Part shown: positions 1-6,045 of the stretch, piece after piece
Layout of the letters: each line of letters begins with the position of its first letter
Position numbering within the stretch: the stretch's first letter is position 1
Origin: Defluviitaleaceae bacterium
GTDB taxonomy: Bacteria; Bacillota; Clostridia; Lachnospirales; WRAX01
DNA: 11,525 nucleotides
Reading direction: 5' to 3'
Assembly: GCA_009781815.1 (NCBI GenBank)
Contig: WQVB01000018.1
Location: 1-11,525 of the forward strand
Program-made: the position numbers and the translations under genes
Notes under the pieces: model-generated
What the model was told of the DNA's origin: nothing
Database searches by the model: none
The model's input: the letters and a program-made list of their open reading frames with translations, nothing else

Positions 1-112
1 GACTAGTGCTTTGGGTAAGGTCGCTTTGGCTTGCAAAAACTGCCATGGTGCTCATACTCATGATGACAACTAAAACAAATGCCATCATCCTCTTGAACTT
101 AATGTTTTTCAT
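1..112 (-). CDS. Secreted protein, N-terminal signal peptide only (partial)
   Basis: Thirty-seven codons are visible before the window edge. The peptide begins MKNIKFKRMMAFVLVVIMSM and continues to a VFA-S site, a typical Sec signal peptide: positive N-region, hydrophobic core, A-x-A-like cleavage at about residue 27. A good ribosome site (GGAGG, 7 nt before the ATG) supports the start. The mature protein is outside the window, so its function is unknown. It is separated from the upstream transporter operon by about 370 bp of repeat sequence, so it is probably transcribed independently; a possible weak -10 (TAAAAT at 132-137) is visible without a convincing -35. Confidence 0.75.
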   Translation of the reverse strand, partial: MKNIKFKRMMAFVLVVIMSMSTMAVFASQSDLTQSTS

Positions 113-158
113 GATTATTCCTCCGTTTTTAATTTTATCCCACCGTCATCATGCACTA

Positions 159-405
159 ACGTCATTCTAATTTGCCGATTACTTAAGCATGTCATTAAAT
201 CTGTAGCGAAACGCCTCCAACCCCTCCTAAGTCGTCATCCTGAGCTTGACTCAGGATCTATGCATTATAGTGTATGCCTCAATTAGGACTGCCCTTCTCT
301 AATTAGATCCTGAGTCAAGCTCAGGATGACATGAAGGGGAGAGTTTTGCTACAAACCTAATGACGATAGGCGAGAGTGTCTTGTAATAGCAAATTAGAAT
401 GACGT
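159..405. mobile_element. MITE-like composite repeat with 17-bp terminal inverted repeats (E1)
   Basis: The ends are a perfect 17-bp inverted repeat (ACGTCATTCTAATTTGC at 159-175, its complement at 389-405). Inside, a second pair of inverted modules carries TGTAGCGAAA-type sequence (left) and TTTTGCTACA (right), and the centre holds two hairpins, 238-256 and 308-326, both with stem TCCTGAG/CTCAGGA and loop CTTGA or its complement. Between them lies the shared core of about 50 bp, in minus orientation compared with the copies at 4455 and 8791. It has no coding capacity. No target-site duplication is clear. Homology to the copy at 8791 continues past the left end to about 142. It fills most of the gap between 113 and 480. 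Confidence 0.75.
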
Positions 406-407
406 GT

Positions 408-424
408 CCCGCATTTGATGCGGG
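408..424. repeat. Solo hairpin of the CTTGA-loop family
   Basis: Stem CCCGCA/TGCGGG with loop TTTGA. The sequence after it (ATCTCTCTAGCATAA) resembles the left half of the element at 4665-4759, so this looks like a half-copy of that element joined to the right end of the 159-405 element. Confidence 0.65.
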
Positions 425-480
425 ATCTCTCTAGCATAAATCATTACCTTTTGGTATAGCATGTGTCCTTTATATTTCAT

Positions 481-1113
481 TTATATTTCAATGATGCGGC
501 TGGCTATCTCCGCCAAATCCTCATCATGATCTACCATTAACATTGTGTGCCCCATCTGCCGCAGCTTGCCTAGGTGGGCCATCATCACTTTTCTACTAGC
601 TTTATCCATTTGAGACAAAGCCTCATCCAGCAGGAGGATTTTGGGCTGCATAGCAAGCACCGCTGCAAGCACCACCCTTTGCTTTTGCCCCCCTGATAGC
701 TCCTTTGGAGAATGATGGCGAAAAGCAGCCATATCCACAAGCTCAAGCACTTCTGCTATACGCTTGTCCATCTCCTCCGCACAAAAACATAAATTTTCAA
801 GCCCAAAGGCTATTTCATCTTCCACCGTGTCGCAAAACAGCTGTGTTTCAGGGTTTTGGAATACAATGCCTATTTTGCCTGCACGTGTTATAGTGTCTAT
901 ATCGCCTATGGATTTACCATAAAGCTCTATATCTCCACTAATGTTTGCATTTAATATGCCGCAAATAGCATGCAGTAGAGTAGATTTGCCACAGCCTGAA
1001 AGCCCTTTTATAAGCACCGCCTCCCCCTCTTGAACCTCTAGGGCAAAGCTTTGGATGATTGGGCGGCTGCCATAGCTTATAGATAAATTGCTAACTTTGA
1101 TAGGGGTTATCAT
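481..1113 (-). CDS. ECF/CbiO-type ABC transporter ATPase
   Basis: A 210-residue cytoplasmic ATPase that would power import. All nucleotide-binding motifs are present: Walker A GLSGCGKST (37-45), Q-loop Q86 in FQNPETQLF, signature LSGGQ (139-143), Walker B ILLLDE (159-164) and switch histidine H196. The FQNPxxQLF followed by TVEDEIAFGLEN pattern is the hallmark of energy-coupling-factor and cobalt (CbiO) ATPases. It is shorter than the usual 270-290 residue ECF ATPases and lacks their C-terminal extension; the D-loop is SQMD rather than SALD. The start overlaps the upstream gene by ATGA, indicating coupled translation. It is the last gene of the operon. The stop codon lies in a tandem duplication of TGAAATATAAA. 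Confidence 0.92.
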   Translation of the reverse strand: MITPIKVSNLSISYGSRPIIQSFALEVQEGEAVLIKGLSGCGKSTLLHAICGILNANISGDIELYGKSIGDIDTITRAGKIGIVFQNPETQLFCDTVEDEIAFGLENLCFCAEEMDKRIAEVLELVDMAAFRHHSPKELSGGQKQRVVLAAVLAMQPKILLLDEALSQMDKASRKVMMAHLGKLRQMGHTMLMVDHDEDLAEIASRIIEI

Positions 1114-1823
1114 GGCAATGCAATCTCCACAATATACCTAGCAAAGCGATTAGGGAAGGCATCTTGTGCCATCACCAGCATAAAGGGTGCATCTGCCCAA
1201 AACTCGCCCCTATCTACAAAGGGTTGCCCGTCTTCTGCCACGGCTATAAAGGCTTGGGTGCTGTCTAAAGCTTCCGCAACCATAATGCCCGTTCCAAAGC
1301 CATCTATAGATTCAAAAACAACCATGCCAGCTGATGGGTCTATGCCTAAAAAGGCTAAAATATCAGCCACAGCAACCCCTCTAAAGTTGCGCTGCACCCC
1401 ACGTGGGTAGGCAGAAAAGTCGACAAAACCAATACTTTCAAGGGCATCCATGCCCAATATGCTTGTAAGCTGACCACCTGTAGTGATGACAAAAGAAGGG
1501 CTTGGTGCTGGCGGGCTAAAGCTATCTACAGGCTGCTCCTCCGCAGGGTCTTCAGCCACAAGGGGTTCGTCTAATACTGTTTCGCCTGCTATTGCCTCTT
1601 CTTCGCAGGCTACATCCTCTACAAGTTCTTCCCCTACATAAGGCTCATCAGCATAGTCTTCATCATCTACATAATCATAATACTCACAGGCATAATCGTA
1701 ATCATAATCATATTCATACCCAGGCTCTAAAGGTGGCTCTGGGTCAGGCGTGCCTCCCCCACAGGCCACTAAAAATAAAGCCAAAATAGAAATCAAAACA
1801 CCTAAAAACCTTTTGTTTATCAT
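1110..1823 (-). CDS. Lipoprotein with sulfite-oxidase-fold domain, Tyr/Asp-rich linker
   Basis: A 237-residue predicted lipoprotein. Residues 1-21 form a lipoprotein signal peptide with lipobox LVAC (Cys21). Residues about 25-112 are an acidic, Tyr/Asp/Glu-rich low-complexity linker ending in a Pro/Ser stretch, which would hold the domain away from the membrane. Residues about 113-237 match the molybdopterin-oxidoreductase (Oxidored_molyb, sulfite oxidase) fold by pattern: RGVQRNFRGVAVADIL, then FESIDGFG, then PFMLVMAQDAFPNRFARYI. The cysteine that ligates molybdenum in true enzymes is missing, so this is more likely a binding or structural domain than an oxidoreductase. It is a paralogue of the gene just upstream (1820-2338), with ATGA overlaps on both sides. 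Fold assignment is by eye. Confidence 0.75.
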   Translation of the reverse strand: MINKRFLGVLISILALFLVACGGGTPDPEPPLEPGYEYDYDYDYACEYYDYVDDEDYADEPYVGEELVEDVACEEEAIAGETVLDEPLVAEDPAEEQPVDSFSPPAPSPSFVITTGGQLTSILGMDALESIGFVDFSAYPRGVQRNFRGVAVADILAFLGIDPSAGMVVFESIDGFGTGIMVAEALDSTQAFIAVAEDGQPFVDRGEFWADAPFMLVMAQDAFPNRFARYIVEIALP

Positions 1824-2338
1824 GGTTGTATCACCACCTCAAAAAGATATCTCGCCCAACGATTAGGGAAGGGGTCGTCCACCAGCACCACCATAAACGG
1901 GGCACGCACAAAAGAGCCACCTTCACTATATAAAGGCTCCCCATCCTCCAAGAACACAATAAAGGCATGGTCGGGGTTTAATGCCTCATCCATAGAAATG
2001 CCTGACATAAAGCCATCAATCGACGAGAATGTAAGGCTAGCCCCTTGGGTATAGTCAAGGCCAGAGTGCCCTAAAACATCCACAATAGGCACGCCTGTAA
2101 AGTTACGGGTGCTGCCCCTTGGGCTGGCAGATAGCTCTTGGGGGTTTAAGGTCATTAAATCTTCCATAGAAACATGCACCCTTTCATCACCCAAAATAAC
2201 CATAAAGCTGCCATCTTCGTGATACTCTAACCTTTCTTGCATATTGCGAAAATGCAAAATAGCGAGGACTGCAACAACAGGCAACAACACCGCAATAGCA
2301 GCTATAATAATTTTTGTATTTTTGCTAATTTTACTCAT
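1820..2338 (-). CDS. Membrane-anchored sulfite-oxidase-fold protein, no cysteines
   Basis: A 172-residue protein with one N-terminal transmembrane anchor (about 9-28) and an extracytoplasmic domain from about 38 to the end. The domain shares with its downstream neighbour the pattern PRGSTRNFTGVPIVDVLG, FSSIDGFMSGI, and APFMVVLVDDPFPNRWARYL, which I read as the Oxidored_molyb/sulfite-oxidase fold. It contains no cysteine at all, so it cannot bind molybdenum in the standard way. A strong ribosome site AAGGAGG overlaps the stop codon of the upstream phosphatase gene, and its own stop overlaps the next ATG. A ligand-binding role for the transporter is inferred; nothing here names the ligand. Confidence 0.75.
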   Translation of the reverse strand: MSKISKNTKIIIAAIAVLLPVVAVLAILHFRNMQERLEYHEDGSFMVILGDERVHVSMEDLMTLNPQELSASPRGSTRNFTGVPIVDVLGHSGLDYTQGASLTFSSIDGFMSGISMDEALNPDHAFIVFLEDGEPLYSEGGSFVRAPFMVVLVDDPFPNRWARYLFEVVIQP

Positions 2339-2348
2339 AATTACCTCC

Positions 2349-3383
2349 TTATCTTATAATTATGTACGGTACGAAGATATCCTCATGGCTAATCCACAAA
2401 TGGTCGCCCATTCTGCCATCTTGCCCTAGGTGGTGTTGGCCGTGGTCTGCGGTTATAATCATCACCCCGCCCCACGCCTCCGCCAGCTGGCTTAACGCAT
2501 CATCTACAAAGGCCATGGCCTCTCTATTTTGTGGGCTATATGGGCCATATGTGTGGGCTGTGGCGTCTATCACGTTAAAATGCACAAACATAAAATCTGC
2601 ACCATCAACACGGCTTAAAGTGGCATCCAGCACGGCTTGGTCTGTGTCAAAGGGGTTGTCTCTATTGGGGATGAGGATAGGCGTGGTGCTGGTTTGCACT
2701 ATGCCTACGCCACCCTGCACCCTTATGGATGATTTGCCTAGCTCCCTCGCTTTATCAAAAATATCTTGCCCGTTCATAACCCTTGTAGCCCTATCATGCA
2801 CGCCATGCACATTTGGCAGCTCCCCCGTGAAGATGCTAGACATAGCAACAGGCGTGTATGGAGGGAAGACGGTGTAAGCTTTTAGCAGGTTTTGAGCCGC
2901 TAAGAAGGGTTGTACATCTGCAAAATATTGGTGCATATGCCACCCCCAGCCATCAACCACAACCAGCATTACCCTTTCACCTTCTGATAAAAGCTGCAAA
3001 GCATCATCATGAGCTTGGGTTATGTCGAAGGTAGGGTCTGCAACCACCCCTGCTATGTTTTCAAAACTACCAAAGTTTATGCCTGCATCGCCTGTGGATA
3101 AGTATTTGCCATCAAAGCTATCTAGACGATAAACTCCACCATTTGCTAGAAAAATAGCGATTTCATTATGTATATGGATTAAATCGCCCAAAGGCACGCC
3201 AAGGTGGTGTTCCTCCACAAAAATTGTGCCGTTTGCATCCACCAAGCCTACCTTGGCAGGTGGGTCAAATGCCCTATAGGGCGGATTATCCTCACCTTGC
3301 CCGCAAGCTGCCAAAAGGAAGAGAGAAAGTGCAGCAACGCAGGCAAGGTAAGGTTTCCTGAAGGATGAAGCGAATATATTCAA
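2349..3383 (-). CDS. Alkaline-phosphatase-superfamily lipoprotein
   Basis: A 344-residue predicted lipoprotein (lipobox LAAC, Cys27). Residues about 136-344 are a compact type I phosphodiesterase/phosphatase domain: metal-ligand D144 in LVVVDGWGW, likely nucleophile T177 in PYTPVAMSSIFTG, HGVHDR (193-198), D273 and H277 in VIDATAHTYG, D313-H314 in TADHG and a late histidine (H328 or H333). With these ligands intact it is probably active, removing phosphate groups outside the membrane. Residues about 45-130 are a separate region (LGVPLGDLI, YRLDSFDG) vaguely like the sulfite-oxidase fold of its two neighbours. It starts with TTG directly after the TAA of the S component, 8 nt past GGGAG, so translation is coupled. 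The substrate is unknown. Confidence 0.85.
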   Translation of the reverse strand: MNIFASSFRKPYLACVAALSLFLLAACGQGEDNPPYRAFDPPAKVGLVDANGTIFVEEHHLGVPLGDLIHIHNEIAIFLANGGVYRLDSFDGKYLSTGDAGINFGSFENIAGVVADPTFDITQAHDDALQLLSEGERVMLVVVDGWGWHMHQYFADVQPFLAAQNLLKAYTVFPPYTPVAMSSIFTGELPNVHGVHDRATRVMNGQDIFDKARELGKSSIRVQGGVGIVQTSTTPILIPNRDNPFDTDQAVLDATLSRVDGADFMFVHFNVIDATAHTYGPYSPQNREAMAFVDDALSQLAEAWGGVMIITADHGQHHLGQDGRMGDHLWISHEDIFVPYIIIR

Positions 3384-3929
3384 TTAAATCACTCCCAATT
3401 TTTTGATTTGCTTTCCAAGGCTGTGGGTCAAAAGGCCGCCAAGCCCCCCAGATATGGCCGCCAAAGCGATGGACAAAAGAGTCGGCACAAGAGGCAAAGT
3501 CATAACATAGACGGACACTAGATACGTACCCGTCATATTTGCCACCATGCAGGCAAAAAAACAACACATTTTACAGCAGCCCATATGTTTACGCATTATA
3601 AGCAACAATGCCAAAACGGCAACACCTGGCATACTGTATGTTACAATGGTCATAAAGCCGTGGCTGCCAAGGCCAGTTACCATAACCATAATGGCTTGCA
3701 CCAGCCCCACAAGCAACGCTGCAGTTTTTTTATTGGTTACAGCCACCGCCAGCACCAAAAACATCATATAGATGCCCCCAGCAACCGCCCCGCCAGGTAT
3801 AAACAAAGCCGACGTAAACAAACGCACAAACCAGCCAACAACGCCAGAAACAGCAACGCCAACGGCAGCCAAAAGGGCTATGGCCATTAAATCAAAGCTA
3901 CTAAAATTACCTAATAAGTTTTTTCGCAC
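3384..3929 (-). CDS. ECF-type transporter S component (substrate-binding membrane subunit)
   Basis: A 181-residue, very hydrophobic protein with about five or six membrane segments. The part FIPGGAVAGGIYMMFLVLAV followed by VQAIMVMVTGLGSHG and SMPGV resembles ECF S components of the YkoE-like kind; family and ligand are uncertain. A CCKMCCFFAC cysteine cluster (about 118-127) near a membrane edge is unusual. I chose GTG at 3929, 8 nt after AAAGGGG, over an in-frame TTG at 4049: the upstream stretch is part of the structured leader and contains the terminator hairpin. First gene of the operon and directly controlled by that leader. Confidence 0.75.
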   Translation of the reverse strand: MRKNLLGNFSSFDLMAIALLAAVGVAVSGVVGWFVRLFTSALFIPGGAVAGGIYMMFLVLAVAVTNKKTAALLVGLVQAIMVMVTGLGSHGFMTIVTYSMPGVAVLALLLIMRKHMGCCKMCCFFACMVANMTGTYLVSVYVMTLPLVPTLLSIALAAISGGLGGLLTHSLGKQIKKLGVI

Positions 3930-3963
3930 AAAAAATGCCCCTTTCAAGAAATTGAAAAGGACA
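3930..3963 (-). terminator. Intrinsic terminator/attenuator before the ECF S component
   Basis: Read on the minus strand: stem TGTCCTTTTCAA / TTGAAAGGGGCA (12 bp with two G-U pairs), loop TTTC, then six T directly before the GTG start. The right arm also contains the AAAGGGG ribosome site, so the hairpin could block translation as well as stop transcription. Confidence 0.82.
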
Positions 3964-4108
3964 AAAAATAAGCAAAAGATGCCTTTCTCCTTTTCAAAAA
4001 GCGGAAGGCGTGCTCGTTTCCAAACGCACCCTAGCAGGTAAAAACCCAACGCCCTGACGCCATAGCTTTAAGCCTTAGGCATTTCGGGTCGGAGAAGATA
4101 TTTAATTT
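3930..4108 (-). ncRNA. Structured 5' leader, candidate riboswitch of unassigned class
   Basis: About 180 nt lie between the predicted transcript start and the GTG. Three parts can be seen. First, an aptamer-like region (about 4093-4006) with helix TCCGAC/GTTGGG (4093-4088 with 4050-4045) and a hairpin AGG-GTGC-GTT around loop TGGA, closed by AAC-GCAC-CCT (4032-4006, with bulges). Second, an antiterminator: TTGAAAAGGA (3997-3988) is perfectly complementary to TCCTTTTCAA (3961-3952). Third, the terminator, whose left arm is that same TCCTTTTCAA. The two pairings exclude each other, the standard logic of a transcriptional riboswitch. I do not recognise the consensus of TPP, FMN, cobalamin, SAM-I, lysine, purine, THF, Mg2+, guanidine-I, T-box or c-di-GMP classes. 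A protein-binding or tRNA-sensing leader is also possible. Confidence 0.72.
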
Positions 4109-4114
4109 ACGCAA

Positions 4115-4144
4115 ATTATATCACATTATAGGGCAATATGTCAA
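4115..4144 (-). promoter_or_regulatory. Sigma-A consensus promoter of the ECF operon
   Basis: Perfect TTGACA (4144-4139) and perfect TATAAT (4120-4115) with an 18-nt spacer. The start point would be near 4108, placing the structured leader at the very 5' end of the transcript. Confidence 0.85.
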
Positions 4145-4234
4145 TAACTTTTTGAAAGAGGTGGCAGACAATAGGGTCGATCACCCTCCTAAATCGTCAT
4201 TGAACCTACAACAGGCACCTCTCAACCCCCCTAA

Positions 4235-4337
4235 GTCGTCATCCTGAGCTTGACTCAGGATCTATGCGGGATAGTGCATACCTTAATTTAGGGCTGTATC
4301 CTTCTCCAATTAGATCCTGAGTCAAGCTCAGGATGAC
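4235..4337. repeat. Paired-hairpin repeat element (E2), minus orientation
   Basis: Two inverted GTCATCC-hairpin arms (4242-4260 and 4315-4333), each with stem TCCTGAG/CTCAGGA and loop CTTGA or its complement, around the same core as the element in 159-405. It lies in the long non-coding stretch 4145-4772, which holds only repeats; no gene is supported there. Confidence 0.8.
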
Positions 4338-4362
4338 CCCGTATCGGAGTACGAGGCAGGCT
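4337..4362 (-). repeat. Small hairpin module AGCCTG-CCCCGTA type
   Basis: On the minus strand: AGCCTG then a hairpin with stem CCTCGTA/TACGGGG and loop CTCCGA. It abuts the right end of the element at 4235. A nearly identical unit lies at 4619-4644 in the opposite orientation, and related units are nested in other repeats at 6173 and 6434. Confidence 0.7.
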
Positions 4363-4370
4363 GGGGACGG

Positions 4371-4450
4371 TTTCGCTACAAGTCCATTGCGGGCTTAACC
4401 CGCACCCCTCTCATCACCCCGTATCATCCCTACCGTCATCCCGAACCACT
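4371..4450 (+). repeat. Flank module, duplicated at 4580-4675
   Basis: TTTCGCTACA, then ATTG, then TAACCCGCACCC, then CGTAT, ATCCCTA and CGTCATCCCG occur in the same order at 4371-4450 and 4580-4675. The first copy includes a hairpin GCGGG-CTTAA-CCCGC (4389-4403). The second copy carries the AGCCTG hairpin where the first has a short CTCTCATCA stretch, which shows how units are inserted into each other. Confidence 0.65.
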
Positions 4451-4454
4451 CCCA

Positions 4455-4558
4455 GTCGTCATCCCGTGCTTGACACGGGATCTAATTGGAGAAGGGCAGG
4501 CTTAGTTGGGGTTGTGTTCTATCATACATAGATCCCGTGTCAAGCACGGGATGACGAC
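4455..4558. repeat. Paired-hairpin repeat element (E3), plus orientation
   Basis: Two inverted arms with stem CCCGTG/CACGGG and loop CTTGA or its complement around the core that starts TAATTGGAGAAGGGCAG and ends ATCATACATAGATC. Compared with E2 the core is inverted and both arms have changed their stem sequence on both sides. Confidence 0.8.
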
Positions 4559-4618
4559 TTAGGAGAGTTAATACTTTTTGGTTTCGCTACAGATTTATTG
4601 TGAGCCTAACCCGCACCC

Positions 4619-4644
4619 AGCCTGCCCCGTACTCCGATACGGGG
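4619..4644 (+). repeat. Small hairpin module AGCCTG-CCCCGTA type
   Basis: AGCCTG followed by stem CCCCGTA/TACGGGG with loop CTCCGA; plus-strand copy of the unit at 4337-4362. Confidence 0.7.
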
Positions 4645-4664
4645 TTATCCCGTATTATCCCTAT

Positions 4665-4759
4665 CGTCATCCCGCACTTGATGCGGGATCTCGCTAACAT
4701 AACGCACAACCTAGCAAGCAATCAGTATAGAGAGATCCCGTGTCAAGCACGGGATGACG
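4665..4759. repeat. Paired-hairpin element with a different core (E4)
   Basis: Left arm has stem CCCGCA/TGCGGG and loop CTTGA; right arm has stem CCCGTG/CACGGG with the complementary loop. The arms therefore no longer match each other but each still folds. The core (CTCGCTAACATAACGCAC...) is unlike the core of the other copies. It ends 13 bp from the stop of the DUF2461 gene and may protect the end of that transcript. Confidence 0.75.
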
Positions 4760-4772
4760 GTAGGACGAATCC

Positions 4773-5453
4773 TCACACCTTCTTAGGGTCAGGGTCATTA
4801 TCTAGGGTGATAAAATACTCATAAAAAGGCATGAGGAATTTATAACCCTCAACTATACGGTCTGCAAGCTCCCTAGAAAACAACTCTTTCCCATTTTCTT
4901 GACTACACATGAGGGATAGAGACTTTTTGTTATACCAAGGGGCGGTTTTAAGGGTTGGAGCCTCCTTTTTACGCTTATACTCATCACCATCAAGGGCAAA
5001 CTCCCCCTGCTTGTCCAGCGGGGCTATCAGCTTTTCAAAAGCCTTTGGGTCTTTGTCTATTCTAGCTCTAAGCTTTGCCATTGTTGCCGCTTTTGCACTA
5101 TAATACCCCAAGCCATAACTCCAGCTTTCGGGGGAGAGGCTAAACCAAAACACGGGGGTTGATGTCCATTCATCACCCATTGGCTTTTCGATAGAAAACC
5201 AAAGGTTGCACCTATAGGGCTCTCCATCACGCACACGGCGTGCATCTTTGTATATTCTCGACACTTTATGGATAAAGCCCTTGTCGGCATGCTCTGCCTG
5301 TATTTTTTCAAACACCTCTGCCCCTAAGGCTTTCATTGGCTTTTGAAAATCTTCTACAAATCTATTTTTATTCTCTTCAAACCACGCTTTATTGTTGTTG
5401 AGGCGTAAACCCCACATAAAATCTATAGTTTGCTTGCTAAACCCTTCAAACAT
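4773..5453 (-). CDS. DUF2461 family protein
   Basis: A 226-residue soluble protein with the features of DUF2461 (TIGR02453-like): start GFSKQTIDFMWGLRLNNNKA, then WFEENKNRF, a central SRIYKDARRVRDGEPYRCNL segment, then PVFWFSLSPESWSYGLGYY, and a C-terminal part with RELADRIVEGYKFLMPFYEY. The length is normal for the family. No signal peptide or membrane segment is visible. The biochemical function of the family is not established, so none is given. AAGGGG about 10 nt before the ATG, or GAGGGAG next to it, could be the ribosome site. It has its own promoter inside the end of the His-rich gene. Confidence 0.88.
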   Translation of the reverse strand: MFEGFSKQTIDFMWGLRLNNNKAWFEENKNRFVEDFQKPMKALGAEVFEKIQAEHADKGFIHKVSRIYKDARRVRDGEPYRCNLWFSIEKPMGDEWTSTPVFWFSLSPESWSYGLGYYSAKAATMAKLRARIDKDPKAFEKLIAPLDKQGEFALDGDEYKRKKEAPTLKTAPWYNKKSLSLMCSQENGKELFSRELADRIVEGYKFLMPFYEYFITLDNDPDPKKV

Positions 5454-5494
5454 CTCCCTCAGCCCCTTTTCTTAAGCTTGTCCTCATTATTCAA

Positions 5495-5541
5495 CTTGAA
5501 ATCGCCCCAAACCTATCAGCATGGTTTGAGGCTGTTTCAAG
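5495..5541. promoter_or_regulatory. 47-nt interrupted palindrome in the DUF2461 leader
   Basis: Arms pair as CTTGAAA-CA-GCCTCAAACC with GGTTTGGGGC-GA-TTTCAAG around a 9-nt loop (minus strand), with only a 2-nt internal mismatch. No T-tract follows on the minus strand, so it is not a normal terminator. It starts about 14 nt after the predicted transcript start, where an operator or a stabilising 5' hairpin would lie. Confidence 0.55.
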
Positions 5542-5561
5542 ATAAGTTACTTAATAATTAA

Positions 5562-5590
5562 ATTATAACACAAAGTTGCCTCTACAGCAA
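5562..5590 (-). promoter_or_regulatory. Probable promoter of the DUF2461 gene
   Basis: TATAAT at 5567-5562, TTGCTG at 5590-5585, 17-nt spacer. The -10 is perfect and the -35 matches only its first three bases. The start would be near 5555. Confidence 0.55.
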
Positions 5591-6010
5591 GTTTGGATCG
5601 AAATCTACATGACCTTCTCCTATATCCACTTCCGCTACAAACTCAAGAGGGATACAAGCATAAATCTTCTGGCGTACTTTAAATCTTTTTGAGCGACGTC
5701 TGCAAGAGTGTTCTCTTATAATCTCATGACCGCCACATTCAAGGTCTACATCATGGGTGTTAACATGAGCGTGAATTATAACTGGCGTAGTTATCTCTAT
5801 TTCTTCATTAATACTTACATGGCAAGTTTCTTTAAACTTCTTAAATCTATCACGGTCATGCCCGTGTCCATGCCCATGTCTATCTTCATTTTCATTATCG
5901 TTTTCATTCTCGTGGTCATTTTCATAGTCATTTCTATCTTCATGGTCATGCCTATTTTCATGTCTGTTTCCATGCCCATGTCCATGTCTATTTCCATATC
6001 CATGTATCAT
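5582..6010 (-). CDS. His-rich small protein with four-cysteine C-terminal domain
   Basis: A 142-residue protein in two parts. Residues 1-55 are low complexity, with 12 histidines and many Asp, Glu, Asn and Arg (HGHGHG and ENDNENE runs), encoded by CATGG-type short repeats; such tracts commonly bind Zn, Ni or Cu. Residues 56-142 are ordered-looking with Cys63, Cys92, Cys103 and Cys119 and a pattern (ITTPVIIHAHVNTHDVDLEC, then KIYACIPLEFVAEVDIGE) that vaguely resembles small spore-coat or exosporium-type proteins of Firmicutes; that resemblance is an impression only. There is no signal peptide. GGGAGGTG 8 nt before the ATG fixes the start. No recognised family name. Confidence 0.75.
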   Translation of the reverse strand: MIHGYGNRHGHGHGNRHENRHDHEDRNDYENDHENENDNENEDRHGHGHGHDRDRFKKFKETCHVSINEEIEITTPVIIHAHVNTHDVDLECGGHEIIREHSCRRRSKRFKVRQKIYACIPLEFVAEVDIGEGHVDFDPNLL

Positions 6011-6045
6011 TTCGTTTCACCTCCCTTTTTAACTTTAAACCATTG

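Noticed and set aside
3930..4049. TTG start at 4049 giving a longer S component
   Set aside because: The added 40 residues fall in the structured leader and the terminator; GTG at 3929 has a suitable ribosome site.
3930..4108. T-box leader
   Set aside because: No recognisable T-box sequence (UGGNACCGCG-type) and no aminoacyl-tRNA or amino-acid gene follows, although the terminator layout is similar.
4600..4824. Plus-strand open frame of 74 codons
   Set aside because: It is made of the palindromic repeats read through (IPHLMRDL-type peptides), has no ribosome site and overlaps the DUF2461 gene end.
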